This document shows, piece after piece, positions 1 to 7,590 of a DNA stretch of 64,000 nt. Both the position numbers and the translations under genes were made by a program. How positions within the stretch are numbered: the stretch's first letter is position 1; every line of letters starts with the position of its first letter. This stretch comes from Verrucomicrobiota bacterium. Its GTDB lineage: Bacteria > Verrucomicrobiota > Verrucomicrobiia > Limisphaerales > UBA11358. The notes below the pieces were generated by a model, which was not told the origin of the DNA, did not search any database, and was given only the letters and a program-made list of their open reading frames with translations. The DNA lies in NCBI GenBank assembly GCA_028872915.1, contig JAGWNY010000005.1, positions 33,347 through 97,346 on the forward strand. Direction: 5' to 3'.

Positions 1-28
1 CGTTTTCCCTCAAGCGGGATGATGTGAC

Positions 29-691
29 ATGATTGAATTGATTCAGGTTCCGTGGAGTCCGTATTGCATTGTCCAGCGGCGCATCCTGGAGTTTTCCGGC
101 GCCCGCTTTCGAATCGTCAACATTCCCAACCAGGACCGTTCCTTGGTGTGGAAGCTGACCAAGCAGCGATATTACGGGGTGCCGATCATTCGCGACGGCG
201 AACGGGTGATTTTTGAGGTGAACGACGATTCGCAAGTGATCGCCAAATATCTGGACGACGAGTTTGACCTGGGGCTGTTTCCGAAACGGTGGTGCGACGT
301 GCAATCCATCCTTTGGCGGAACATTGAAAATGAAGTGGAGGGCATCTGTTTCCGGCTCAACGACATTTATTGGAAGGAATTCGTGCCGGCGCGGGAGCAA
401 TTGCAATTTTTGAGGTTCAAGGAGCGGAAATTCGGCCGCGGGTGCATTGAACAATGGCGCAAGGATCAAAAAACCCTGCTCAAGCAGCTTGAGGAGCGGT
501 TGATGCCCTTGGAAATGATGCTGACCCACCTGCCGTTTATTCTGGAAAAACAGCCGCGTTTCGTGGATTTCGACCTGTTTGGGATGCTGGAAAACTTTCT
601 CTATTCGGGCCACTATGAATTGCCCGCGCCGCACAAGAGGATACAGGAATGGCACCGGCGCATGGGAAAAATAAAGAAGGAGGATTTTTGA
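29..691 (+). CDS. glutathione S-transferase-like protein
   Basis: This 220-residue protein has the layout of a soluble GST-fold protein. The N-terminal ~80 residues look like a thioredoxin-fold domain, with an SPYC motif at about residues 10-13 where GST/glutaredoxin relatives carry their active-site Ser/Cys, followed by a VPI segment (cis-Pro position) near residue 51. A helical C-terminal domain follows, ending in a basic tail. GST relatives conjugate or reduce substrates with glutathione; the real substrate cannot be read from the sequence. The gene lies 22 bases upstream of phoH2 on the same strand. No strong ribosome-binding site is visible, and the ATG is close to the window edge. An unrelated thioredoxin-fold protein is possible. 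Confidence 0.7.
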   Translation: MIELIQVPWSPYCIVQRRILEFSGARFRIVNIPNQDRSLVWKLTKQRYYGVPIIRDGERVIFEVNDDSQVIAKYLDDEFDLGLFPKRWCDVQSILWRNIENEVEGICFRLNDIYWKEFVPAREQLQFLRFKERKFGRGCIEQWRKDQKTLLKQLEERLMPLEMMLTHLPFILEKQPRFVDFDLFGMLENFLYSGHYELPAPHKRIQEWHRRMGKIKKEDF

Positions 692-713
692 GGCTTTTGG
701 CCGTCTGTGACTG

Positions 714-2024
714 ATGAAAAATTATATTCTCGATACGAACGTCCTGCTCCACGATCCCAATTCGGTACTCAATTTTCAGGAAAACAACGTTTTAATTCCC
801 ATCGAGGTCATTGAGGAGATGGACCAGTTCAAACGCGAATCGTCCGAACTGGGCCAGAACGCCCGCGCGGTTTCCCGGATGCTCGATGGGTTTCGTGGCA
901 GCGGACATCTTAGCGAAGGCGTCAAATTGCCCAACGGAGGGCATTTGAAGGTGGTCGTGTATAAAAACGGCCACGTGAACGGCGAAAATGGACTGCACGC
1001 CGTCTCCGCCGACAACCGGATTTTGTCCCTGGCGGCCAACATCCAGAAGGCGCAACCGCGAAATCCGACCGTTTTGGTGAGCAAAGACATCAATTTGCGC
1101 ATCAAGGCGGATGCGCTGGGCCTCTCGGCCGAAGATTACGAGACCGACCGGGTCTTTATCACCGACCTTTACACGGGCATGATGGAACTGTCTGTTCCGA
1201 CGGAAAGCATGAGCGCCTTCCGCGCCAAGGGTGAATTGGAAATTCCCGGCGGCAAAACCTATTTTCCGAACGAATTCTGCACCCTCACCGACGCGGTCAA
1301 CCCCAAGAAAACCGCCTTGGCCAAAGTGGACGCCACCGGAAAAATGCTGGCGCCCATTGTGGATTGCCGGGAAGGGGTCTGGGGGATCAAACCCCGGAAC
1401 CGGGAGCAGCATTTTGCGTTTGATGCGCTCCTGGATGACCAGGTCAAGCTCGTCACGCTCATGGGCAAGGCCGGCACCGGAAAAACGCTCCTGGCCATGG
1501 CTGCGGGATTGAAACGGACGGTGCTGGACCGCGAATTCCGGCGGCTGGTGGTTGCCCGCCCGACCATTTCCATGGGCAAGGAACTCGGATTCCTGCCCGG
1601 GTCCCTCGAAGAAAAACTCGCGCCGTGGATGCAACCCATCCACGATGCCCTCGAAATGTTGAGCGATTTGAACATGGGCCAGGACCATCGCCGCTCCGGC
1701 GATCTCATGCGCAACGGCAGCATCGTGGTGGAGGCGTTGAGCTATATCCGCGGACGGAGCATCGCCAACCAGTTCATGATCGTTGACGAAGCCCAGAACC
1801 TCACCCCTCTGGAAGCCAAAACGATCATCACTCGCGTGGGAAACGGGACCAAAATCGTTTTTACGGGCGACCCCTACCAGATTGACAATCCTTATGTGGA
1901 TTCGTCGTCCAATGGATTTAATTATATCGTGAGCCGTTTCCGCAGCCAGGGTATCGCCGCGCACGTTGAATTGCAAAAAGGGGAGCGGTCCGAACTGGCC
2001 GAACTGGCCGCCAATATCCTTTAG
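714..2024 (+). CDS. phoH2: PIN-PhoH fusion ATPase (PhoH2/YlaK type)
   Basis: The 436-residue protein joins an N-terminal PIN nuclease domain to a C-terminal PhoH-type P-loop ATPase. The PIN domain opens with YILDTNVLLHD and carries further acidic residues up to about residue 130. The ATPase has Walker A GKAGTGKT near residue 251 and Walker B FMIVDEAQN near residue 352. PhoH2 proteins studied elsewhere unwind and cleave RNA, so a cytosolic RNA helicase/ribonuclease is the likely role. Length matches the family. Starting at the ATG places the PIN aspartate where the family has it. The next gene is on the same strand but has its own promoter-like sequence, so it is probably a separate transcript. 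Confidence 0.93.
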   Translation: MKNYILDTNVLLHDPNSVLNFQENNVLIPIEVIEEMDQFKRESSELGQNARAVSRMLDGFRGSGHLSEGVKLPNGGHLKVVVYKNGHVNGENGLHAVSADNRILSLAANIQKAQPRNPTVLVSKDINLRIKADALGLSAEDYETDRVFITDLYTGMMELSVPTESMSAFRAKGELEIPGGKTYFPNEFCTLTDAVNPKKTALAKVDATGKMLAPIVDCREGVWGIKPRNREQHFAFDALLDDQVKLVTLMGKAGTGKTLLAMAAGLKRTVLDREFRRLVVARPTISMGKELGFLPGSLEEKLAPWMQPIHDALEMLSDLNMGQDHRRSGDLMRNGSIVVEALSYIRGRSIANQFMIVDEAQNLTPLEAKTIITRVGNGTKIVFTGDPYQIDNPYVDSSSNGFNYIVSRFRSQGIAAHVELQKGERSELAELAANIL

Positions 2025-2051
2025 GACCGCTCCGATCCTTCATTTTGCCTA

Positions 2052-2081
2052 TTGACAAATCACGAAACGAGAGCATGTTAA
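2052..2081 (+). promoter_or_regulatory. sigma70-like promoter of the PUR-domain gene
   Basis: TTGACA at 2052-2057 matches the -35 consensus exactly. TGTTAA at 2076-2081 sits 18 bases downstream as a weaker -10. The predicted transcript starts near 2089, leaving a leader of about 40 bases before the ATG at 2131. The element is in the intergenic region right after phoH2. Confidence 0.5.
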
Positions 2082-2130
2082 CGTCAGAAGCTCGATGGAC
2101 TAACAGGGCCACCGCAGCGGGAATTAGAAT

Positions 2131-2427
2131 ATGATTTCAAACGAAAGACCATCGCCCTTTGGGCGCCGACCCCAGTCCGGCTACGGCCAGGGGCCGCGTC
2201 CGCCGATCCAGGAAGACACGCTCAAGAGCGAGAAAATCCAAATTGAGCGCAAAACCTTCGTTTTTACCCTCAAGGAAAATCCCCGCGGTCGGTTTTTGCG
2301 CATCACCGAAGACGTAGGGGGGCGGCGGGACACGATCATCGTTCCCTCCACTGGCCTTGAAGATTTCAAGAAGCTTTTGGACGAAATGGTCAAGGCGTCC
2401 GGCGAGACGCCGGAAAAACCGGCTTAA
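2131..2427 (+). CDS. PUR-alpha-like nucleic-acid-binding protein (DUF3276)
   Basis: This 98-residue protein has a disordered Gly/Pro/Arg-rich head (residues 1-30) followed by one PUR-like repeat. Recognisable segments are KTFVFTLKENPRGRFLRI near residues 41-58 and TIIVPSTGLEDFKKLL near 68-83. Bacterial PUR proteins of this size bind single-stranded DNA or RNA as dimers; the biological target is unknown. It is a single-gene unit with its own promoter-like sequence. The downstream neighbour rsfS is convergent. Confidence 0.85.
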   Translation: MISNERPSPFGRRPQSGYGQGPRPPIQEDTLKSEKIQIERKTFVFTLKENPRGRFLRITEDVGGRRDTIIVPSTGLEDFKKLLDEMVKASGETPEKPA

Positions 2428-2572
2428 TTCGGATGAGATCGGGAGTGTTCGGAATCAGGGAAAAGCGCCTCACACAAAGGGCGTAACGGACGCGAAGGTT
2501 CGCAAAAAAATGGCCACAGAGGAAGTCAGAGCGTCCTTACGTCCGCTCCTGCGAGTGGACGATGGCGGAGGT

Positions 2573-3007
2573 TCAATGCGGGATTTTTTCGGGCAATCCT
2601 TGCTTCATGGCGCGAGGCCCCGCCTTTTTGAGGCGGACACGTTTTGCGTCGCCCCATAGTCCTTCCAAATCATAATGCGCGCGGGTTTCCGGGCGCATGA
2701 GGTGGACGATGACGTCAAAAAAATCCAACGCGATCCACGCTCCGTGCGCCGAGCCGTCCCGGCGAATGGGGCGCAGATCGTGGTCGTCCCGAAGGCGGCT
2801 GGTGATTTCGTCCACAATCGCCCGCAAATGCGGCTCGCTCATGCCCGATGCGATCACGAAATAATCCGCCACTGATGAAATTTTGCGCACGTCAAGGACC
2901 ACGATGTTCTCCGCCTTGCGGTTGTCCGCCAGTTCGGCGCAGAGAAGGGCCAGTTTTCGCGCGCCCGGAGTTTGAGGCTGTTTTATTGGCATGGGAAAAT
3001 CATCCAT
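2573..3007 (-). CDS. rsfS: ribosomal silencing factor RsfS
   Basis: This is the RsfS/YbeB/Iojap family. These proteins bind ribosomal protein L14 and block joining of the 50S to the 30S subunit, lowering translation under nutrient limitation. The family signature appears as a core with KAENIVVLDVRKISSVADYF, then the DFFDVIVHLM segment near the C-terminus. The reading frame is open further upstream, but the ATG at 3007 overlaps the nadD stop by 8 bases, a normal translational-coupling arrangement, and gives 144 residues. An ATG at 2992 is a second option. The gene is last in the carB-nadD-rsfS unit; the nadD-rsfS pairing is widespread in bacteria. Confidence 0.92.
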   Translation of the reverse strand: MDDFPMPIKQPQTPGARKLALLCAELADNRKAENIVVLDVRKISSVADYFVIASGMSEPHLRAIVDEITSRLRDDHDLRPIRRDGSAHGAWIALDFFDVIVHLMRPETRAHYDLEGLWGDAKRVRLKKAGPRAMKQGLPEKIPH

Positions 3008-3572
3008 AAGGCCGTTCGTCCGCAATGGCCGCCGCAACGGCGGCAGGCGCCATGTGTTCAAGGGAAAGGCCGGCTTTTGCCCGCGCGCGGATTTCAGATG
3101 AGGAGATCGCAAAGGGAAAACCTTTCAGCGTCCGTCCGCGAAACGGCTCCGGAAACCGGACATTTCCTTCTCCGGGCCGTGTAATGGCGGCAAATTCCAC
3201 CCGTTTGGCCAGTTCCATGGCCTCGCTCCAGGCCTGGAGGGTCTGGATGTGGTCCGCGCCAATCAGATAAAACAAAGTCGCGTCCGGAAACCGCCGGGCA
3301 TAATCCCGCACGGTGGCAATGGCAAAGGAGACGCCGCCGCGCCGGAGTTCCTGGTCATCCACTTCGTAGCGGTTTGCTCCGGCGAGGGCCAGCCGCAACC
3401 ATCGCAAGCGAAGTGGCGCCGGCGCCGCCGGTTTGTCCGGCTTGAACGGCGATTGCGCCGCCGGCACAAAGAAGAGGCGGTCCAGACCGATTTCTTCGAT
3501 GGCCGCCTGCGCGGCCAGAAGATGGCCGGCGTGGATTGGATCAAATGAGCCGCCGAAAATGCCTAATTTCAT
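3000..3572 (-). CDS. nadD: nicotinate-nucleotide adenylyltransferase
   Basis: This 190-residue enzyme transfers AMP from ATP to nicotinate mononucleotide, giving deamido-NAD in NAD biosynthesis. The nucleotidyltransferase signature GGSFDPIHAGH lies at residues 7-17, and the second motif is represented by FAISSSEIRARAKAG near residue 160. Length and start match the family. The ATG overlaps the carB stop by four bases (ATGA), and the 3' end overlaps rsfS, so the three genes are probably co-translated. Confidence 0.96.
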   Translation of the reverse strand: MKLGIFGGSFDPIHAGHLLAAQAAIEEIGLDRLFFVPAAQSPFKPDKPAAPAPLRLRWLRLALAGANRYEVDDQELRRGGVSFAIATVRDYARRFPDATLFYLIGADHIQTLQAWSEAMELAKRVEFAAITRPGEGNVRFPEPFRGRTLKGFPFAISSSEIRARAKAGLSLEHMAPAAVAAAIADERPYG

Positions 3573-5371
3573 CCGTGATATTCCTGAAGCGTCTTGACGG
3601 CGAAACCCCTCTTTTTCAACGCGGCGATGCCCAGGGCCGCCGCCCGGGCGCTGCTCAACGTGGTCATGATTGGGGTGCCCGTGTAAACAGCCGTCGTGCG
3701 GATTTTAATTTCGTCTCCCCGCGGCACGGCGCCGCTGGGGGTGTTGATCACCAATTGAATGTCCTTGTTTTTGAGGAAGTCAATGACATTGGGCCGGCCT
3801 TCGAGCAGCTTCATCACCCGGTGCGCTTTCAACCCTGCCTTTTCCAGCGCCGTGGCTGTTCCGCTGGTGGCCACGAGCTCGAATCCCAGGTCGGCAAACA
3901 ATTTCCCAACGTCGGCCACTTCGTTTTTATGCGCGTCGCTGACGCTGATAAATACCTTGCCGGCCAGGGGGAGGGGCGCGCCGGCGGCCATTTGAGATTT
4001 TGCATAAGCCACCCCCAGGTCCGCGTCCAGGCCCATCACCTCGCCGGTTGAACGCATCTCCGGCGAAAGCAGAATGTCCTGTCCATGAAATCGGTTGAAC
4101 GGAAAGACCGATTCCTTGACCGCCCAATAGGCGGGCCGGGTTTCCTGGGTGAAGCCCAGTTCCTTCAAGGTCCGCCCGGCCATGACCTTGGCCGCCAGTT
4201 TTGCCAGCGGCACGCCGATGGACTTGGAGACAAATGGCACAGTTCGAGACGCGCGCGGATTGACTTCCAGCACAAAGACATTTTCGTCCTTCACGGCGTA
4301 TTGCACGTTCATCAGCCCCACCACCTTGAGTTCGCGCGCCATCGCGTGAGTGTATTGGCGGATGAGGTCCATGACCGCCGGCGACAACGTGTGCGGCGGC
4401 AGCACCATGGCGGCGTCGCCCGAATGGACGCCGGCGAATTCAATGTGTTCGAGCATGCCGCCAATGACGATGGCGCCCTCGCCCGGATTTTCGAAATGGC
4501 CGGTGTCGGCAATACAATCCACGTCCACTTCGGTCGCGTCTTCGAGGAACTTGTCCACGAGCACGGGACGTTCGGGCGAGGCTTCCACGGCAAACTTCAT
4601 GTAATGCGACAATTCGGCATCCGAATAGACGATTTGCATGGCGCGCCCGCCCAGGACGAAGCTGGGCCGGACCAGGATCGGATAGCCGAGCCGCCGGGCC
4701 ACGGCCAGCGCCTCCGGTTCGGTGGTGGCAATGCCATTGGGCGGCTGGGGAATTTTCAGCCGGTCGAGCATGGCGGCAAAAAGTTTTCTGTCTTCGGCGA
4801 TTTCAATGCTTTGCGGCGAGGTTCCGATGACGCGGACGCCGTTTTTTTGGAGGCCCAGCGCCAGATTCAACGGAGTTTGTCCGCCGAATTGGGCGATGGC
4901 GCCGTGGCATCGCTCGCGTTCATAAATGTGAAGCACGTCTTCGAGTGTGAGCGGTTCAAAAAACAGTTTGTCGCTGGTGTCGTAATCCGTGGAAACCGTT
5001 TCCGGGTTCGAATTGACCATCAAGGTTTCATACCCGTCTTCCTTCAGCGCAAACGCCGCGTGAACGCAGCAGTAATCGAACTCGATGCCCTGTCCGATCC
5101 GGTTCGGGCCGCCGCCCAGGATCATGATCTTTTTTTTTGGCCCGCTGCTCACCTCGTCGTCGCCGCAATCGTAGGTGGAATAATAATAGGGCGTGTAGGC
5201 TTCGAATTCGGCGGCGCAGGTGTCCACGAGGCGATAGGATGGCAGCAGGTTGGCTTTTTTTCGCAGGTCGCGAATCTCCTCCTCCGTGCGGCCCGTGAGA
5301 TTTGCAATCTGCCGGTCGGAAAAGCCCAAGCCCTTTGCTTTGGACAAAATTTCTGAATTCAGCGGCGGCAT
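3569..5371 (-). CDS. carB: carbamoyl-phosphate synthase large subunit, C-terminal half only
   Basis: The product (600 residues from the ATG at 5371) matches the second half of CarB. It starts at the oligomerisation domain (GFSDRQIANLTG, then VDTCAAEF and YYYSTYDC). The second ATP-grasp domain follows (KIMILGGGPNRIGQGIEFDY, then FVLEVNPRASRTVPFVSK), and the methylglyoxal-synthase-like allosteric domain ends the protein. The second half normally makes the carbamate-to-carbamoyl-phosphate step. The first ATP-grasp domain (about 400 residues) is absent. Upstream of 5371 the frame stays open to 5707, but that stretch is antisense to the signal-peptide gene at 5462 and does not resemble CarB. Either carB is split, as known in some archaea and Aquifex, with the other half elsewhere, or this is a rearrangement or assembly junction. 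Confidence 0.9.
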   Translation of the reverse strand: MPPLNSEILSKAKGLGFSDRQIANLTGRTEEEIRDLRKKANLLPSYRLVDTCAAEFEAYTPYYYSTYDCGDDEVSSGPKKKIMILGGGPNRIGQGIEFDYCCVHAAFALKEDGYETLMVNSNPETVSTDYDTSDKLFFEPLTLEDVLHIYERERCHGAIAQFGGQTPLNLALGLQKNGVRVIGTSPQSIEIAEDRKLFAAMLDRLKIPQPPNGIATTEPEALAVARRLGYPILVRPSFVLGGRAMQIVYSDAELSHYMKFAVEASPERPVLVDKFLEDATEVDVDCIADTGHFENPGEGAIVIGGMLEHIEFAGVHSGDAAMVLPPHTLSPAVMDLIRQYTHAMARELKVVGLMNVQYAVKDENVFVLEVNPRASRTVPFVSKSIGVPLAKLAAKVMAGRTLKELGFTQETRPAYWAVKESVFPFNRFHGQDILLSPEMRSTGEVMGLDADLGVAYAKSQMAAGAPLPLAGKVFISVSDAHKNEVADVGKLFADLGFELVATSGTATALEKAGLKAHRVMKLLEGRPNVIDFLKNKDIQLVINTPSGAVPRGDEIKIRTTAVYTGTPIMTTLSSARAAALGIAALKKRGFAVKTLQEYHG

Positions 5372-5461
5372 TGGCGTGACAATGAGCCAGAAAAACCCGC
5401 CGCTGTCGAGCCGATTGCATTCGGACTTGCCCGCGATGGCGCCCTGGTTTAGATAAAGACC

Positions 5462-6664
5462 GTGAAATACATCGGGCGCGCCCTCTGCTGGCTGCCGTTT
5501 TTCGCTCCGTTCCCTGCCGCCGCCCAAATTGATTCCGTCCCGCGCGATTTGATTCAGATTGGCTACAACCAATACTTTCAAGGGCACGTGCCTTTTGCCG
5601 GCTACGCCTTTTATTATCACAACCAGCCGAATTTCCTGAGGACCAACCTGACCCTGCGCCTCGCGTTGGCGCCGGTTTACGTGGATTCCGAACTCGGCTT
5701 TGTCCACGGCCTCGGGCCGAACACCGATTACGCCATCGGCCTGGCGGGCGGAGGCTTTGCGGACAGTTACAACGAAATCAGGGCCGGCAAATACATTCCC
5801 GGCGAGTCCTTCACCGGAGATGGCGGAGAAATTTCACAGAGCGTTTACCACCTGTTCAATCCGGGTGAACGCATTCCGTTGAACTTCGTCCTGCGGGGCC
5901 TCGTCCATTATTCGGCCTACGACCGCAACCAGGACACCGACGCGGCCTTCCAACTGCCATCTGACCGGGCGGACTTCGACGTGCGGGCCGGCTTGAGATG
6001 GGGCGGGGTCGAGCCGACCCTCTTTCCCGCGTTCGCAATGGAACTTTCAATTTGGTACGAGGGAGAGTTTCGGACCGAGGCCGCGCCATACGGTTTTGAC
6101 GGCGACCGTGCTGTGCAGCCCAATTCTCACCTCTTTTGGGCGGAAGCGGCCCTTTCGTACACGCTTCCGAAAAGCCGGCAAAATTTTTACGTGCGCCTGA
6201 CGGCCGGCACCAGTGTTCACCCCGACCGCTTCAGCGCCTATCGGCTGGGCGGGTTTCTGCCATTGTCAGCCGAGTTCCCGCTCTCGCTGCCCGGCTATTT
6301 TTATCAGGAAATCAGCGCGCGCCAGTTCATCCTCATCAATGGAAATTACATTGTGCCCCTGGATTACAGCGAGGATTGGAACCTGTATCTGAATGCCTCC
6401 AGCGCCGCTGTCAGTTATCTTGCGGGCGAAGGGCAGCCGGGTGACTGGGTCTCCGGCGTGGGCTGCGGCATCCAATATCGTTCGCCATCGAGCCGTTGGA
6501 AAATCATGCTCACTTATGCTTACGGCATTGACGCCATCCGTGACGGCGGTCGCGGCGCCCACAGCATCGGCCTGCTCATGCAATGGGACCTGGGACATTT
6601 GCGCGGCAAAAATTTCGCCCCCGTGCAGCCGTCCCGCTGGCTCTGGCAATGGCTTTTCCAATGA
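5462..6664 (+). CDS. putative outer-membrane beta-barrel protein with signal peptide
   Basis: The 400-residue product starts at a GTG; an in-frame stop at 5450-5452 and the lack of any ATG make this the only sensible start. Residues 1-22 form a signal peptide ending in AAA-Q. The remainder is rich in alternating aromatic and polar residues, with many Tyr/Trp/Gly and no further hydrophobic helix, as in outer-membrane barrels. It ends with Trp/Phe-rich residues. I do not recognise a specific family. A weak promoter (TTGCCC at 5427, TAGATA at 5450) ends 6 bases before the GTG. The gene is divergent from the half carB. Confidence 0.6.
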   Translation: MKYIGRALCWLPFFAPFPAAAQIDSVPRDLIQIGYNQYFQGHVPFAGYAFYYHNQPNFLRTNLTLRLALAPVYVDSELGFVHGLGPNTDYAIGLAGGGFADSYNEIRAGKYIPGESFTGDGGEISQSVYHLFNPGERIPLNFVLRGLVHYSAYDRNQDTDAAFQLPSDRADFDVRAGLRWGGVEPTLFPAFAMELSIWYEGEFRTEAAPYGFDGDRAVQPNSHLFWAEAALSYTLPKSRQNFYVRLTAGTSVHPDRFSAYRLGGFLPLSAEFPLSLPGYFYQEISARQFILINGNYIVPLDYSEDWNLYLNASSAAVSYLAGEGQPGDWVSGVGCGIQYRSPSSRWKIMLTYAYGIDAIRDGGRGAHSIGLLMQWDLGHLRGKNFAPVQPSRWLWQWLFQ

Positions 6665-6843
6665 GGCGCCTGGGCGCGCGTTCGCCATGCGGTGGCCGTG
6701 GCGAAGCGAGGAGTTGAAGCGCTGCCGGGCGATAAGGAGCCGCCAAGGAACAACCTTTGCAGCCTGACTGGTTCTTTTGGCGGCTGGCGGCGTTGCCTGC
6801 CCGTCCGAGGTTGCCGCGGATATTTTCCTGGCGCGTGTATGAC

Positions 6844-6872
6844 CTTGCGGGGGGGAAGGATTCGGCTATAAC
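6844..6872 (+). promoter_or_regulatory. leaderless promoter of dedA
   Basis: TTGCGG (6844-6849) and TATAAC (6867-6872) are separated by 17 bases. The GTG start codon at 6880 begins 7 bases after the -10, where transcription itself should start. This is the main reason for choosing GTG 6880 over the more upstream in-frame start at 6757. Confidence 0.6.
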
Positions 6873-6879
6873 GTCGCGC

Positions 6880-7533
6880 GTGCTGAAAACCTATTTGCAA
6901 TCCGTTGTCACATGGTATTTGGGGGCGGTCAAAACCATGGGCTATCCGGTGATCGTGCTGTTAATGGCGATGGAAAGTTCGGTGCTGCCGATTCCCAGCG
7001 AGGCGATTGTGCCGCCGGCAGCCTGGCTGGCGTGGTCGGGCGGGCTTCATATTTTCAATTTACAATTTGCCGGGTGGCCGGCGGAGGTTGGATTGGTGGC
7101 GGCGGCGGCGGGCGGTTCATGGATTGGGGCGACCATCATGTATTGGCTGGCGCGGCTTGCGGGGCGGCCATTGCTCATGCGCTATGGACGATGCATCCTG
7201 ATGCCGCCGGAAAAAATCCAAAAGAGCGAGAGTTGGATGTCCCATTACGGGCCGATGGGGGTGTTTGTGGCGCGATTGCTGCCGGGGGCGCGGCAATTGG
7301 TTGGCATTCCGGCGGGCGTGGCGCGGATGGACTACGGGCTGTACTCGGTGTTTACGTTGCTGGGATCGGGGCTTTATTGCGCGCTGCTCTGTTACGTGGG
7401 CGTGCAGGCGGGACAGGATGAAAAGCTCCTGCAGTTGCAGACACAGCACGTTTTGGCGTGGCTGGGCGGCGCGGCGGTTGTGCTTGGCGGGCTTTATTAC
7501 TTCTTCGTCCACCGCCATTTGCGGAAGAAATGA
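6880..7533 (+). CDS. DedA/SNARE-associated family membrane protein
   Basis: The protein (217 residues from GTG 6880) is an inner-membrane DedA-family member. The recognisable core is MESSVLPIPSEAIVPPAAWL near residues 28-47, the family's E-x-PIP(S/G)E motif, and the second signature GVFVARLLPGARQLVGIPAG near residues 127-146. Hydrophobic helices occur throughout, and a basic tail ends the protein. DedA proteins are thought to move or scramble lipids, including undecaprenyl phosphate recycling in some members; the substrate here is unknown. The longer reading frame from 6757 has no hydrophobic or conserved content in its extra 41 residues. It is a single gene between two of its own-promoter neighbours. 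Confidence 0.9.
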   Translation: MLKTYLQSVVTWYLGAVKTMGYPVIVLLMAMESSVLPIPSEAIVPPAAWLAWSGGLHIFNLQFAGWPAEVGLVAAAAGGSWIGATIMYWLARLAGRPLLMRYGRCILMPPEKIQKSESWMSHYGPMGVFVARLLPGARQLVGIPAGVARMDYGLYSVFTLLGSGLYCALLCYVGVQAGQDEKLLQLQTQHVLAWLGGAAVVLGGLYYFFVHRHLRKK

Positions 7534-7555
7534 CCGCTGTGGAATTCAGGACCGC

Positions 7556-7584
7556 TTGTTGAACAGTCGCCGGGGATGTAGATT
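7556..7584 (+). promoter_or_regulatory. leaderless promoter of uvrC
   Basis: TTGTTG (7556-7561) and TAGATT (7579-7584) are spaced by 17 bases. The uvrC GTG at 7591 follows 6 bases after the -10. The hexamers are imperfect (about four of six matches each), but the geometry repeats that of other genes in this window. Confidence 0.45.
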
Positions 7585-7590
7585 GATTTC

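Noticed and set aside
792..1976. 394-codon open frame antisense to phoH2
   Set aside because: It is the shadow of a well-supported PIN-PhoH gene.
4085..5356. 423-codon open frame antisense to carB
   Set aside because: It mirrors the conserved CarB sequence on the other strand; no independent family match or initiation signal.
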